From the NCBI GenBank assembly GCA_021234155.1, contig JAJEKV010000570.1, positions 62,001 to 126,000 of the forward strand: 64,000 nt of DNA. The letters run 5' to 3'. The DNA comes from Isoetes taiwanensis (taxonomy: Eukaryota; Streptophyta; Lycopodiopsida; Isoetales; Isoetaceae). The notes below the pieces were generated by a model. That model was not told the DNA's origin and did no database searches. It worked only from the letters and a program-made list of their open reading frames with translations. Of the stretch, positions 10,813 to 21,520 are shown piece by piece (positions within the stretch are counted from its first letter, which is position 1; each line of letters opens with the position of its first letter). The translations under genes were made by a program, and so were the position numbers.

Positions 10813-11820
10813 AAATTTCTTCGATACTGCTCTGCTATTTGCAAAAGAGATCTTCAGATTGCACGGAATGCCTCGAGTTATTGTATCCGACAGGGATTCC
10901 AAATTCGTAAGTGCATTCTGGAAAGATTTCTTTGCCACCATCCAGACAAAGCTTGCCATGAGTACGGCATATCATCCTCAGACGGAACGTACCAATCGTA
11001 TAATAGAGGATATGCTACGAAGTTATGTGTGGAGTAAGCAATCACAATGGGTTGACTATATTTATCTGGTCGAGTTTGCCTATAACAGTATGAAACAGGA
11101 ATCTTCCAGAATGTCTCCTTCATGATAAATTATGGTTATCAATGCCTTACTCCAGACACATGGCATAACCCAGTTTCTAAGGTGGAGGTTTCTCAACAAC
11201 TCCTCTTACAAATGCAAGCTTTGATTGAGGAAGTTCGTGGTTACTTATTAGCTGCACGCAGTCGTCAGAAGAGTGTAGCGGACAAGCACAGAACCCCACG
11301 AATCTTCCAGGTGGGCGATTCAGTTTGGCTTAAAATTAAGGTAAAACAGGCCAAACTTAAAATTGGTAACTGCAAGAAGCTGGCACCCAGATGGGCTCGG
11401 CCGTTCAAAATCATTGAACGTGTTGGAGAACAGGCTTATCGCTTGGATTTGCCACCCCGCTTGAAGATCCACAAGGTCTTTCACGTGAGTCTTCTGAAAC
11501 AACACACCCCTGATCCAGAGGAGGTTTTGGATACCCCAACCCTCCTAGAAATGACAGAGGAGCAGCTGGAGGTAGTGCCTGAAGCTCTTCTTGATCGAGC
11601 TTATAAACAAACCAGAAGGACTCAAATGTTGCAATACTTGGTTAAGCGGAAACACTTACCAGTTGAGGATGCTACCTGGGTGATGAAGATAGACCTTGAG
11701 AAGCACTATCCGGACTTCATACGGGAATCTCAGGGCCGCACCATCAACGATGCTATCAACCCCGCAGCCGGCGGTAAGCTTGAAAGCTTGATTCCCAAGG
11801 GTAACGCTCTAGAGGGGTAG
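10813..11820 (+). pseudogene. Ty3/Gypsy integrase C-half plus chromodomain
   Basis: The sequence enters integrase in mid-core at [20 protein letters not shown]. It keeps the second catalytic Asp (VSDRDSKF) and the Glu (NRIIEDMLR), but lacks the HHCC zinc domain and the first Asp. A one-base frameshift at about 11,118 separates this from the C-terminal part (11,119-11,820), which has GDSVWLKIK, LAPRWARPFKIIERVG, KIHKVFHVSLLK and a terminal chromodomain-like block (QYLVKRKHLPVEDATWVM). The chromodomain supports a chromovirus. Confidence 0.9.
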
Positions 11821-12435
11821 ATGCATCGTAAGTAACAATAGTTACCGATGATGAGATCACCTTTGTGTTCTCTAGGACATGGTAAACTGTCGATGTTGAC
11901 ATGAACACGAATTGCTTGCAGAGCATGTAGTTGATAGGCTGCGTTCATCTCGGCTATAATGGAAACTTGACCATTCCTTATGCCGCAATGAATTGCAAAC
12001 TATAGACATGATAGGTTCCCTTCTAAATAGGGTTTTCTTTCAGTTATTATAGGGGGTGGTCCCTTCAACCACAATCTAATTATAGTATTCATATATACTG
12101 ATATATTGACATGTGCAGGCCAGTAAGCAGTCCGTGACCTGCCCATGCATAGAGGGTTGCTGATGGCCCGACTTTTTCAGATCCGTTTTGTCTACATGTG
12201 TTAATTTTCCTTGTTTATGATGTTTTGAAATGGGACTTTGGTTCTTAAACTTTTTTTGATGATAAGTCTGTAAAATGCACCTTGGTGCTTGCACTCTGTT
12301 ATATTTTCAACTTCAATGTATTACTGTCCGAAGTAACGAGTTATCTTCCTTTCTTAAGTACATTTTCTCCTATTTCAGTTCTTCGATTAACTGTCTCTGG
12401 TTAACTAACCCCAATGCTGAGGACAACATTATTTC

Positions 12436-12975
12436 TAAGGGGAGGAGAATGTGACGTTCCATGTATTTATACGGAATACGTATAAATAATATTCTGACAC
12501 GTCACCAGTAAAGGTATGCCACCATGGGGTATTTTGACATTGACCTAAAAGGGATTAATTTAGCTACGCTAAATTAACCATTAAAGGATAATTATCCAAT
12601 TAATTGAATAATACTAATTGGCTATTTAGGGGAGCGCCACCTGGCCTAATTCGATTGGCCAGCATGGGAAGTTCCAATTTGGGTCATCAACTTGACCCCT
12701 AGCCCTAATTGACTCCCAAAATCGATCAAGAGGAGCAGCAGCTGAGCGCCCACCTTGCCAAGCACCTTTACCTGTGTGTCCAGAGCTGAGCACCAAGTCC
12801 AGGGAAGATGGAAGCACCAAATGACAACGGATCCAGCAGGAACTCAGGTGGGTGGTTAGTGTAGCTTGATATTTCTAGAGTAGCACTCCTGTTGGGCACT
12901 TGTAGTGTTTATTTCTTCTGTTCTCTTTGTGTTTTACTTGTAGGAACTAACCCTTGATTGCAAAGGTGAGTTCTC
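12436..12975 (+). mobile_element. Polypurine tract and 3' LTR start of the Gypsy element
   Basis: About 600 bp after the integrase stop, a polypurine tract (12,436-12,449) abuts TGTGACGTTCC at 12,450, the expected start of a 3' LTR. The right edge of the LTR cannot be fixed because I find no matching 5' LTR within the window; a second TGTGACG at 13,446 is an alternative landmark. 11,821-12,435 between integrase and this point is non-coding and shares 'taccgatgatg' and 'tctctaggac.tggt' with 2,556-2,600. Confidence 0.6.
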
Positions 12976-13860
12976 TTTATCTCTGATTCTGGTTTTGCTC
13001 TTAAAGGATGGATTGATAGTTCTTTGCATAGTATTATTCTGGAAATGGGGGAGTTAAGGAGGGCTAGAGACCTCTGAGCCATGTTAGTAGTATACTCCTA
13101 GGCTAAATACTATATAAATATTGTCTTTATGTGAATTTCCCCTAAGAATACAAAATAAAGGGGCTAAATTATTATTATTATATTGAAGGGGTCGAGATGT
13201 TTTGTAGAAGGATGGGACATGACCTAAGAAATAAAGATGCAAGCATATTTATATGGAAGAAGATCTTTATAACATTAAAGGGGCAACCTATGGTTAAAAA
13301 GGGGAAAAGGCCAAGTTAGTAGAAAATGAAGAGCCTCTTTATATTAAAAGGCATGAACCATGTAAAATGGAGCACGTGTAAAATGTGATGGGAGACTACG
13401 TGGAGCAGCTTGATCCATTCTAGAAGCCTAAAGCTAAAAAACTAGTGTGACGTATCTGCCGTAACCCAATGGATCCGGTTGGCTGGTTAATGGTGCTTTT
13501 ATATCATTTTGTTAGAATATAATCCATATTGCAGAAGCTCTTCACTAAAATAATCGATATTGCGCAAGTTCTTCAATACTTCTTCTGTTAAATATTGTTT
13601 CAAGAATGCAAATTCCTTAAATCGTATCAGATGTCATAAAAGAGGACATGTTAGGAATGATTGGAGAGTTATGTCCGCCAGCTACAACTATTTTTGCAAT
13701 GTTCAGTATGGAGAGAAAGCAATTGATCTGACATATAATTTCTAAATCCAGATATTGTGGAAAGGGCAAATACCGAACACTGATAAAATAGCAAACTTGT
13801 GCTTGAATTAGTGAGGACAGATCCTGTAACCTGCACATGATACTACTACAATTGCATAAA
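12976..13860. other. No gene seen
   Basis: AT-rich sequence without coding resemblance. It probably contains the end of the LTR and the left flank of the Helitron-like element whose Rep begins at 13.87 kb. The short frame at 13,560-13,745 has no recognisable motif. Confidence 0.35.
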
Positions 13861-13864
13861 CAAA

Positions 13865-14138
13865 ATGAAAAAGCTCATGCATTTGGAGGCAGCTTTAGCT
13901 GATACCATCAAAGACTATATTTGTGTTATGCAATTTCAGCATAAGGGCAGTCCCCATGACCACATGATCTTATGGATTAAGAATGCCCCACAATTTCCAT
14001 ACACGGGATATGCTAAAATTGTGGCCTTTATGGACAACTTCATCTTAATGAATATTGAAGAACTACCAGAAGAACTACAAAGAATGCAGAAGCACAAACA
14101 CATACACACATGCAGAAAGAAAAAGAACGTTGTATAAA
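13865..14138 (+). pseudogene. Helitron Rep (HUH nuclease) fragment
   Basis: The frame reads through QFQHKGSPHDHMILWIKNAP. This matches the Helitron rolling-circle replication-initiator motif 2, in which two histidines flank one residue (HDH, codons 13,955-13,963). It continues into LPEELQRMQKHKHIHTCRKK, the counterpart of the conserved 'LQ.H.H..TC.K' segment after it. The frame then meets a stop and the tyrosine motif is absent. It lies on the same strand as helicase and endonuclease pieces near 20.4-21.5 kb, so it is probably the left part of one element. Confidence 0.8.
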
Positions 14139-14162
14139 GAAACCTACGCCACCTGAAGATTT

Positions 14163-14235
14163 CTGGAAGAAACCTGGTGGCGGCGCCACGAGCGGCGGCA
14201 GCCGCGAGTGGCGGCGCCGCGCAGGTTTCTTCCAG
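14163..14235. repeat. GC-rich foldback with 14-bp arms
   Basis: Perfect inverted arms, 'ctggaagaaacctg' (14,163-14,176) and its reverse complement (14,222-14,235), enclose a 45-nt core made almost only of G and C ('ggcggcgcc' repeated). It sits immediately downstream of the broken Rep frame in AT-rich DNA. A smaller but similar hairpin is at 63,701-63,772. Confidence 0.8.
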
Positions 14236-15279
14236 TGGTGGCGTATTACGAGGAATCAAGCAGATCTGTTCAAATTTGTAGAACGAATCAAGCAAGAAAT
14301 GGACAAGAAACGTCTGGCAGTGTACAGAATGGGAAGAATAGCTCAAACAGGGCAAATCCAGGTCTAATACTCTATAGAAGAGCTTTGCTCCAAGATCTGG
14401 CTGGTTGCATGGAAAAAGGAGTTAAATCGGAAGTAGCAGCTCCTGATCATCGCTAGAAAACCGAAATAAATCAAAGGAAAAGCACGATTTGCAGGGGAAG
14501 CCCTGTTCCGGCGATAATCCTCTTTTCTTTCACGAAATTTCCTTTGAGCCGACCCGCAGAGTTCCAAATCCACCAGCACCTTGCAAAGTCAAGGCATTCA
14601 ATAGAAACTCGAGGAGAAACATTGCTACCTAATCCAGAGCTTATTCTAACAATAGAATAGAATAGAATAGAATAGAATAGTTTTTTAGCATCCACGGAGA
14701 CCAATTGGCCTATGGGACCCAAACAAAAAGAGAGCAGCAAGCGTATTACTGACAGGATTAAAAAACCCCCGCCCCGAAGGGTTTTCGAGGGAAAAACCTT
14801 AGCAGTAATAAGCATGCTGGCACACTGTACAATTACATAGGGGCGGTTCAATACCGATCCGTAGGACACAAGCGAGTCCATGCATCTATAACCTCTGAAG
14901 GTATGACCCCAACAATCCCAATCGACGCCGTAGTCAATAAGCGATGCAATGGTGGCGGGGCACTAATGTCGAGCATATCGCTCGGATATGGGCAAATCTT
15001 TGGCGGGAAGATCGGAGGGCATGACATTCATCCTCAACGCGCCCGGTGGCAACATCGCAAAGCCTTTGCTCTCGTGGTTCGAGCCCAGCGTCTGTTTCAA
15101 TGTGGGCGATGTGCACCACGTGCGAATGGAAGCTATAAGTCTGCTTCTTCATGGGCATTTGGGTGTACAATCTTGGTGTGGGCCTCTTGTGAGCCTAGAA
15201 TTGACTTTGCTGGCGATAGTGTGCCGCCTAACGTCGCGTCGAGCCCTGCATCCCGGAGCTTGCGAAGGAAAGTAGCATC

Positions 15280-16560
15280 TAGATGCGGTTTAAGTGCCTC
15301 GCCCGATCTTTCTTTGTCGACGACTGGGCGCGACTGTTTGCTGCACCCAAGTGAGCGGAGAAACCGAGCTTGCTTGTCTTTCGGATTTGGTGGTGTTGGG
15401 GACCATCGCCGTGGTAGCCAAAGCAAGGTGGGGCAAAGCGTGTATCAACCATAGCGACCACCTTTTGGAAGTAAGCGATATGGCGTTCCAATTACGCAAC
15501 CGTTGAAGGGCTAGAAACTGTCTCATGGAGTAGGATGCCGTGCGGGCAGTGGACTTCACCCCGGGGGCCAGCGCAAAGAAGGTATACGCGACTTCGAGGT
15601 CATTCAGTGTTGAGGGATATCCGGACCCCACACTTCACGCCCCATACAAAGGACCGGCTCAACCAAGGCCCGAACAAAAGATTTGGGTGGCCCTGGGCAT
15701 ACAACTACGCCTTGTGGTACATTTGTTACGCATGGCATATAGTGCTTCCAAACCGCGGCGTGACCAGCGGCGATAGCTGCATCCCAATGAGTGGTAGTTG
15801 AGAACTCAATCCCTAAGTACTTGTAGGTTGGAGCCACCTCTCTTCGCCCTGGTAAGTGAATGTGGGAAGCCTTGGCCGACGGGATGATGCAACTAAAAGC
15901 ACCCTAGTTTTGGCCAAGTTAACTCACATGCGATTGAATTGGCAAAAAGTGTCAAAGAGCATCCGGTGGCGTTGCATGTCTTCCGAGTATAGGCCATGAG
16001 GTTGACATCGCGCGTCGATATATGAGTTGCCGGTTTGTGTGATGCATGAGATGTGCGTAGCACCTCCCATATTCCCGGAGAGCCAATCTTCAACCGATCA
16101 ATGTATAGGCCAAAGAGTGTGGGGGAGAGGGGGCAACCACGGCGCTCCAATACTCTTGATCCTTGCATTTGTGCTGCCAATGTGATCTGACACGAGCATA
16201 CCTCATTATAGCCTATATCTTGCATTCTGCAAGTCGGGGGTCCCAATTTTACCATAATCGTCCCATAGCTTGTTGCGGGAATGCGTATCGCAACTTTTTG
16301 CAAAATCCGCGAAACTCTTGATGCGAAGGTTCCTCACGGGGCGATTCACGCTATCTTCAATCAATGTCGCCAGAGTGAAGATATATGATCAATGGTGGAA
16401 TATGCGGGCGGAACCACGCACGTGTAAGAGCTTCGCACCTCCATTTCCTCTGCCCATATTGTCGGTATTTGCTCAAGGATGCCGATAGCAGTTTTGCAAA
16501 GAGAGCTGACCATAATAGTACGGTAGTTGGCGGGCATTGAGGGTCCCTGCTTTCTATATG
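15280..16560 (-). pseudogene. LINE reverse transcriptase, broken
   Basis: Minus-strand translation in changing frames gives RNKLWDDYGKIGTPDLQNA (about 16,270-16,320), the counterpart of 'RNKLW..L...GIP'. It is followed by RGCPLSPTLFGLYIDRL (about 16,085-16,135), the canonical LINE motif. A degraded YADD region around LMAYTRK comes next, and then YKYLGIEFSTTTHWDAAI (15,780-15,830), typical of the LINE thumb. Stops between these blocks make it inactive. Confidence 0.8.
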
Positions 16561-16572
16561 GGCACTACCCTA

Positions 16573-17301
16573 CTAGTGGTCCATTGCGTAGGGAAGCCTT
16601 TCCAATGCTTTATTGAACAATGCGTGAGGGCCGAGGCACCGATGGAGGCCCAGCCCATTTGGGAAGTTACGCGCATGCCATCTAAATCTCTTTGCCTTCC
16701 CATTAGCTAGGCACAGCTGTAGGCCATGATGACATCTATACGTGATAGCTTGAGCCATGCCTATATGTGGAGGGGACTGGTGCCGAAGCGGCGTAATTAA
16801 AATGCAGTATTGCAAATCGTACCCATTGCTCGAGGTGATGTTCCTGTGGGAAACAATGCGGGGCTTGCTCAAGACCCTTCTCGAATGTCTGGGGTGCGAG
16901 TCGGGGAGACCAAACATCATTAGCGATGCTGCGGTATCACGGCCTTCTTGTTCTTGAGAAAGGCGGTATTGGGTGGCGGCGTGAGGAGATGGGATCGGCG
17001 ACTTCTTGGGAGTGTCGCGTTTGAGCTCGACACTCATCGACAAACCATCATTCTGCGGGGAAGGTGGTAGTGCACGAGGTTCGCCGTGAGTGGCCTCTCC
17101 CAAAGCATCTTTTTGCGTCCCGAAGCCGGTCGTCGGTTGAAGCGGTGCTCTTGAAGTGTGGGGAGTTGCGCGGCGGTCCCACCAAATCATGCTCAAGCAG
17201 CGGGCATAGGTCCCAGGTGACGGTCGCTTGTCCGGAGGCCTTGCCGGGGCACACGGTGTGTTGAGGTAGTAGATGCGGGGAGCCTCCCAATGGAGATGCA
17301 T
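16573..17301 (-). pseudogene. LINE linker between endonuclease and RT
   Basis: A long minus-strand frame of 242 codons ends with LFNKALERLPYAMDH. This resembles the start of LINE reverse transcriptase just before the 'W..S.V.PI.K' block, which continues in another frame. The N-terminal two thirds is proline- and arginine-rich and shows no motif. It is part of the LINE and not a host gene. Confidence 0.5.
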
Positions 17302-17439
17302 GAGCAGGGGTGAGGTGGTCCGAGTCTACTTCCCTCGTCGTCGGGGAGTGCGTCCCGATGGAAAAATGAGTAACGGGTGGTGCGAGATCCCGTTCCTCAA
17401 CTAGCGGATAATCCACCCACTGGAGCCGCCCCCTTGGTT

Positions 17440-17790
17440 CTCCCGTCTACAAGTGCGGCGGGAAGAGCGACCATTGTGCCAACCCATTACAAATAACGGT
17501 CAAAGATACTACCCGGCAACAACAAGCGCACGCCATAGCGTGAAATATGGGCGTAAATGCGATATCCTTGACCAAGCCACCTGCGGGGTTCAAGCGCAAG
17601 ACGCCCTCCTGCCGGGGCTCAAATTTTGGCACCTTTCGGCTCCTGTCGCGTGCATTAAAGTAAGCCAAGCAACATAACCGCCGATTTGTTTACATTTTGT
17701 CTTCCAGTATGTCATCATATAGATCGACATAGGGCTCCAATCGATCCACATCCGAATGAGTGTTATAAAAGTTGCTCTCGGCATGTGGAA
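17440..17790 (-). pseudogene. LINE endonuclease trace
   Basis: Minus-strand frames here contain AYFNARDRSRK (about 17,640-17,668). It aligns with the GDFNAR motif of apurinic-type LINE endonucleases, preceded in a second frame by text fitting the usual 'W..l...v..y' approach to that motif. No other catalytic segment is readable. The position, between the ORF1-like part and reverse transcriptase, fits. Confidence 0.4.
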
Positions 17791-19224
17791 AGTAGCATCT
17801 TTGCTATGAGAAGAGTGTGCATGTCATCTTTGCACTAGCATCCACAAGTAGCGATTGTACACATGCGCTTTGTGCAGCGGATTTCGAGTGCCTCAAGGTT
17901 GCATGGTAGTAGCGAGGCAACCCGCCATGCCCTCGCTTGCCTATGCACTCATTGAACAGAAATCACCCGGAATGCTGGGGAGGTCCGATGGTCATGCGGC
18001 CTGCATGCTCCCATGTTTCCATGAGGAAAATGAGATCCATATACGGTGCAATAGCGTTGAGACTCTCGCTTTTACGTCGGGGAAGCCCGGCCGGTTCAAG
18101 ACACCATCCGGAGGCACGGTTCCTATTTGTTGGCATTCGATGTGGACGCTTCGATGATCTGCCCCGGTTGCGGGGAGGCGTGTGCTGTCACGGCGGCGGT
18201 CAGTCAGGCGAGGCGGGAGGAGTGCGGTAAGTGCTGGCGGCCAGCCAGCCCGGCGAAATTAAGCGGCGACTGGCGCATTACCTCGGCGACCCTCCAGCGA
18301 GCAGGCTGAAAATCGCGAGCTTACTTAGGACAAGACGGTCCCCTCATGACGGATGCGGGCGCAGGCCATTTCGCGCGTGAGACTCCTATTGCATCGGGGT
18401 GGAATCACAGTGCGACATCTGGAGGCGTTATGGAGTTGCCTACTCGGCCTTGGGATGGCCTCGTGCTTTCTAGCGTAATGCGCGTGAAGGTGACTTCTTG
18501 TGAGCGATCGTGCGTTGAGTCCCAAAGGCGGCTTGCTTTACTTGATAATGTCTGTCAGGGTTGGGGTGACATTCGAGATAGGATCTCATCTTGGATGCAC
18601 TTGGTTTGAGATCTTCTCCACGCCTCCTCCAAAGTCCACGCCGCATTGTGGCTCACTCCTATTTGCTCAGCACGAGGGGCAACATTAAATTTACATCCCG
18701 GCGGGGTGGCGCTGTTGGGCGGGCGGCTCCACGGCGATCCGCGGCGGTGTGGTGTCGCGAGATGGAGGTGGTGTAAATGTCTTTGTTTACGACACCGTGG
18801 GGGCCGCGGCGCGGCAGGCGTCCTTGTGTTGCGACCTCTGCGCACGGAGTCGGGAGCCTAGCTCTGTTGGAATCTCTATTTGTTTGGCCAACTCATTTTA
18901 TGTCGATCTTGCGGTGTTCATGGACCTTACTCAGCATGGAGGCCGACCTATTTGGAGCAATAGTTTGCTGAGCTCACGAATCTCGATCTTGTGTCGCCCT
19001 ACTCTGCGGGGTTCTTAGCTTTGGATTCGGCTGATGGCTCGGACATTTTAATTATCCGCGGTCAATCGGTGGCATACCCTCGACTACGACTTGGCGGGGA
19101 AATAGTTGCCACTATATCACCGCTCCAACACCACGCTTTTCGCATGCCATAGTCTCCATGGTGGTGAGGAGGGAATCCCCTTGAGCTTCGCCAAGTCGGC
19201 AATACCCGCATATCCTGTTGCCTC

Positions 19225-19506
19225 TCAAAAGTGGGCCAAAAGCGGCCGAGATCTTCTAAGCTTTGCATGCGGGTCTCCATCTCGTAACCCGTTGCCTTTC
19301 ATTTGCCAATTTGTCTTTTGAGCCGTGGGATCTTTGAGAATTTGTATGTCTGCTGTCAATCCTGCAATCCGGGTTCTGTTACTCTCGATCTGTTCCTCCA
19401 GCTGTTTCATGGTCCTCGTCTGCGCCTGTGCCGGGCTTGAACAGCCTTCATCCATCTCCCGAGTCAATCTCATAGATTGGGCCTTTGCCCGAGCTTCCCT
19501 CCTCAT
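19225..19506 (-). pseudogene. LINE ORF1-like coiled-coil fragment
   Basis: Minus-strand frame with a heptad-like stretch, TMKQLEEQIESNRTRIAGL followed by TADIQIL, preceded by basic residues. It lies at the 5' side of the LINE, where ORF1 coiled-coil proteins are expected. No RNA-recognition or zinc-knuckle motif is visible. Confidence 0.45.
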
Positions 19507-19730
19507 AGAAGAGGTTTCTCCCTTGTCTTTGTTATCGTAGGGGCCGTTTTGGCGGCCCCTCCCTAGTTCTCAATTGGGGTAAATTTTGAAAGGGGGGGGG
19601 GAGAGGATGTCTCCCTCCAAATGGGGGTCTGGACAAGGGGCTACAGAAGCGGCCATGAAGTTGTATGGTATGGATGGGGGTTAAAGAGTTAAAGTGCTAT
19701 GAAGAATTGAAAGATGTTTAAAAGCATAAA

Positions 19731-19812
19731 CGATGCCCGCCCTCAGTGGTTGGCACGGGGGGGTTTGGAGGGGTTCAACCTTGTGGGGGGGAGGTTCGAT
19801 TCCGGCTACTGT
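19731..19812 (+). mobile_element. tRNA-derived SINE head
   Basis: An A-box-like segment (about 19,734-19,752, containing 'ctcagtggttgg') is followed about 45 nt later by a perfect B box, GGTTCGATTCC (19,793-19,803). The region between cannot fold as a normal anticodon arm and includes G-runs, so this is a SINE head or tRNA pseudogene and not a working tRNA. Confidence 0.55.
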
Positions 19813-19880
19813 CGAGAGTATCATAGCACGATAATAAGAATGCTAAATTTCGAACAAAGACTATTGTTTGGCAGGATCTC

Positions 19881-20408
19881 CCATATGTTTTTCGCACGAA
19901 CGAAAATGTCCGCAAACAAAACGCACAAAAATGTCCGCAAACACGCACAGGTACGATACATTACAAATTGCATATTGACCAAAGTATTTATTAATACTGC
20001 AAAAAGTTTGCATACATAATATAAAATGCAAGGGACATGGCCATAATGTTTGTGCAGAATGTTTGTGTAGGTATTTGACAAAATGCCAAGGCATTCCAAC
20101 TTTTAGCAAAGAATACTCATCGAAAAAGGATGCTCGCAAATAAAATCATTGCCCATATGTTTTTCGCACGAACGAAAATGTCCGCAAACAAAACGCACAG
20201 GTACGATACATTACAAATTGCATATTGACCAAAGTATTTATTAATACTGCAAAAAGTTTGCATACATAATACAAGGGACATGGCCATAATGTTTGTGCAG
20301 GTATTGGCCATAATGTTTGTGCAGGTATTTGACAAAATGCCAAGGCATTCCAACTTTTAGCAAAGAATACTCATCAAAAAAGGATGCTCGCAAATGAAAT
20401 CATTGCCT
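19881..20408. repeat. 272-bp tandem duplication
   Basis: The block starting 'ccatatgtttttcgcacgaa' occurs at 19,881 and again at 20,153. The second copy (to about 20,408) lacks an internal 'acaaaaatgtccgcaaac' segment and carries a short extra duplication of 'ataatgtttgtgcaggtatt'. It is non-coding and sits just left of the Helitron helicase piece. Confidence 0.9.
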
Positions 20409-20440
20409 ACAAAAGCAAATAGAAGCAAATAAAACACATG

Positions 20441-20949
20441 GACTCCATCTTGAACTGAACCTCAATCTTGGTATGATTGTTGACATAACTTCAAATATTG
20501 ATGTTTTAGATGGCCTTGCTAATGGCCCAGATGGCATATTCAAGAAACATGCAACCTCAATGAGGAAAGAACTTCTATGCCATATCATTCCTAAAATCCA
20601 GAACAAATGCCGAAGCTCGAGAACAATTTAAACACCTCCAAACAGTAGCAACTGACCCCACATGAACCCCTATAGAAAGATCTCATAGACTATGTCAGGG
20701 TGAAAGTAATGCAGCACACAAAATAATATGAAAAAAGTTTTTGTCCAATCCGCAATAGCACGGACATTTCATGGGGTACAAGGCGCCACATTAGACCAAT
20801 TGTTAATTTATCCACGTGGGAAATCAGTATATGGAATGCTCTACACAACACTATCTAGAGTAAAATCCAGAAATCAACTACACATACTCAATAGGATATC
20901 TAGCAAAGACATCAAAATAGAGCATGCTATAGCAAAAGAGATGGAGTGA
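20441..20949 (+). pseudogene. Helitron PIF1-like helicase, C-terminal part
   Basis: Two blocks of the Helitron superfamily-1 helicase are readable. The first, at 20,465-20,560, reads LGMIVDITSNIDVLDGLANG, matching the 'y.lT.N.d..dGLvNG' segment of the late helicase domain. The second, at 20,728-20,949, has FVQSAIARTFHGVQGATLDQ and LYTTLSRVKSRNQLHIL, matching motifs V and VI ('aRTIH..QG.Tl', 'vglSRv'). A stop and a frame change separate them. No Walker A motif is present. The strand and order relative to Rep (13.9 kb) and endonuclease (21.0 kb) fit one ancestral element. Confidence 0.85.
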
Positions 20950-21032
20950 TTACACCAGCACTCACCTTGGATAATAACAATGCCAAACCAGTCTAAAAGC
21001 AGACACCATAAGCATCACCATATTAAATACCT

Positions 21033-21520
21033 CTTCTACCACTGCTCATATAGAAGACATCTTTGTAGACAAACAAATCATGGCATCTGCTATTATATGC
21101 TTACAAGAAACATGAGTCATACAGGCCAATATATTAGAATGCCTACAATACTTCTGCATCCACATCATGAGCGACACCAAAATTGCAACTCTACATAACA
21201 GACACCTTTTGCAATCAAACACTATACCCAACATCCCACAGACAACACAATAGGAACACAAGCACACTTTGTACACAAACTCACTAACCAAGAATTTTAC
21301 GTTTTCAACATCCCTAGGCCTCCAAACTCATCTGCCCCAAATTTCCTCCCAGACATTACAAAAGTACTCCATAACTTGCATTCAAGAATTGCCACAATAT
21401 TGTTTTTAGACTTCACCATCGATGTGCTCAAGGAAACACCCACTATTGCAATCCATACACGGCAACTTTACTGGATTCTACCAGCAAGTACTCAACAACT
21501 CAACTCGACGTAATGCGTTA
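21033..21520 (+). pseudogene. AP-endonuclease-like end of a Helitron2/Helentron
   Basis: Directly after the helicase stop, a plus-strand frame gives AHIEDIFVDKQIMASAIICL followed by QET. This is the catalytic-Glu block ('ADIICLQET') of the AP-endonuclease fold found in Helentrons and LINEs. After one stop and a frame change it gives DITKVLHNLHSRIATILFLD followed by FTIDVLK, the counterpart of 'tIilGDFNiDlL', with GDFN degraded to LDFT. Because helicase precedes it on the same strand, a Helentron-type Rep-Helicase-EN protein explains it better than a second LINE. Confidence 0.65.

Larger units (their letters stand above)
14651..19640 (-). mobile_element. LINE retrotransposon, degraded
   Basis: Read on the minus strand, the 3' end carries a pentanucleotide tail of six aatag-type units (14,651-14,680) next to T6, the mark of target-primed insertion. 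The body gives, 5' to 3', an ORF1-like coiled coil, an endonuclease trace, reverse transcriptase blocks and a C-terminal domain, all with frameshifts and stops. The region is GC-richer than its flanks. The 5' end is unclear; it lies near 19,600, where a G-run and GC-rich leader occur. Another copy of the same 3' end begins at 63,911. The LINE lies between the Rep and helicase pieces of a Helitron-like element, in the opposite orientation. Confidence 0.8.

Noticed and set aside
14471-14881. 136-codon minus-strand frame as a gene
   Set aside because: It spans the LINE pentamer tail and 3' untranslated region, giving low-complexity FYSILFYSI text.
16573-17301. 242-codon minus-strand frame as a host gene
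   Set aside because: Its end matches the start of LINE reverse transcriptase and it lies between other LINE domains on the same strand.
19821-20353. Minus-strand frames rich in Cys/Phe/Tyr near 20 kb
   Set aside because: They are near-identical because of the 272-bp tandem duplication and show no family motif.
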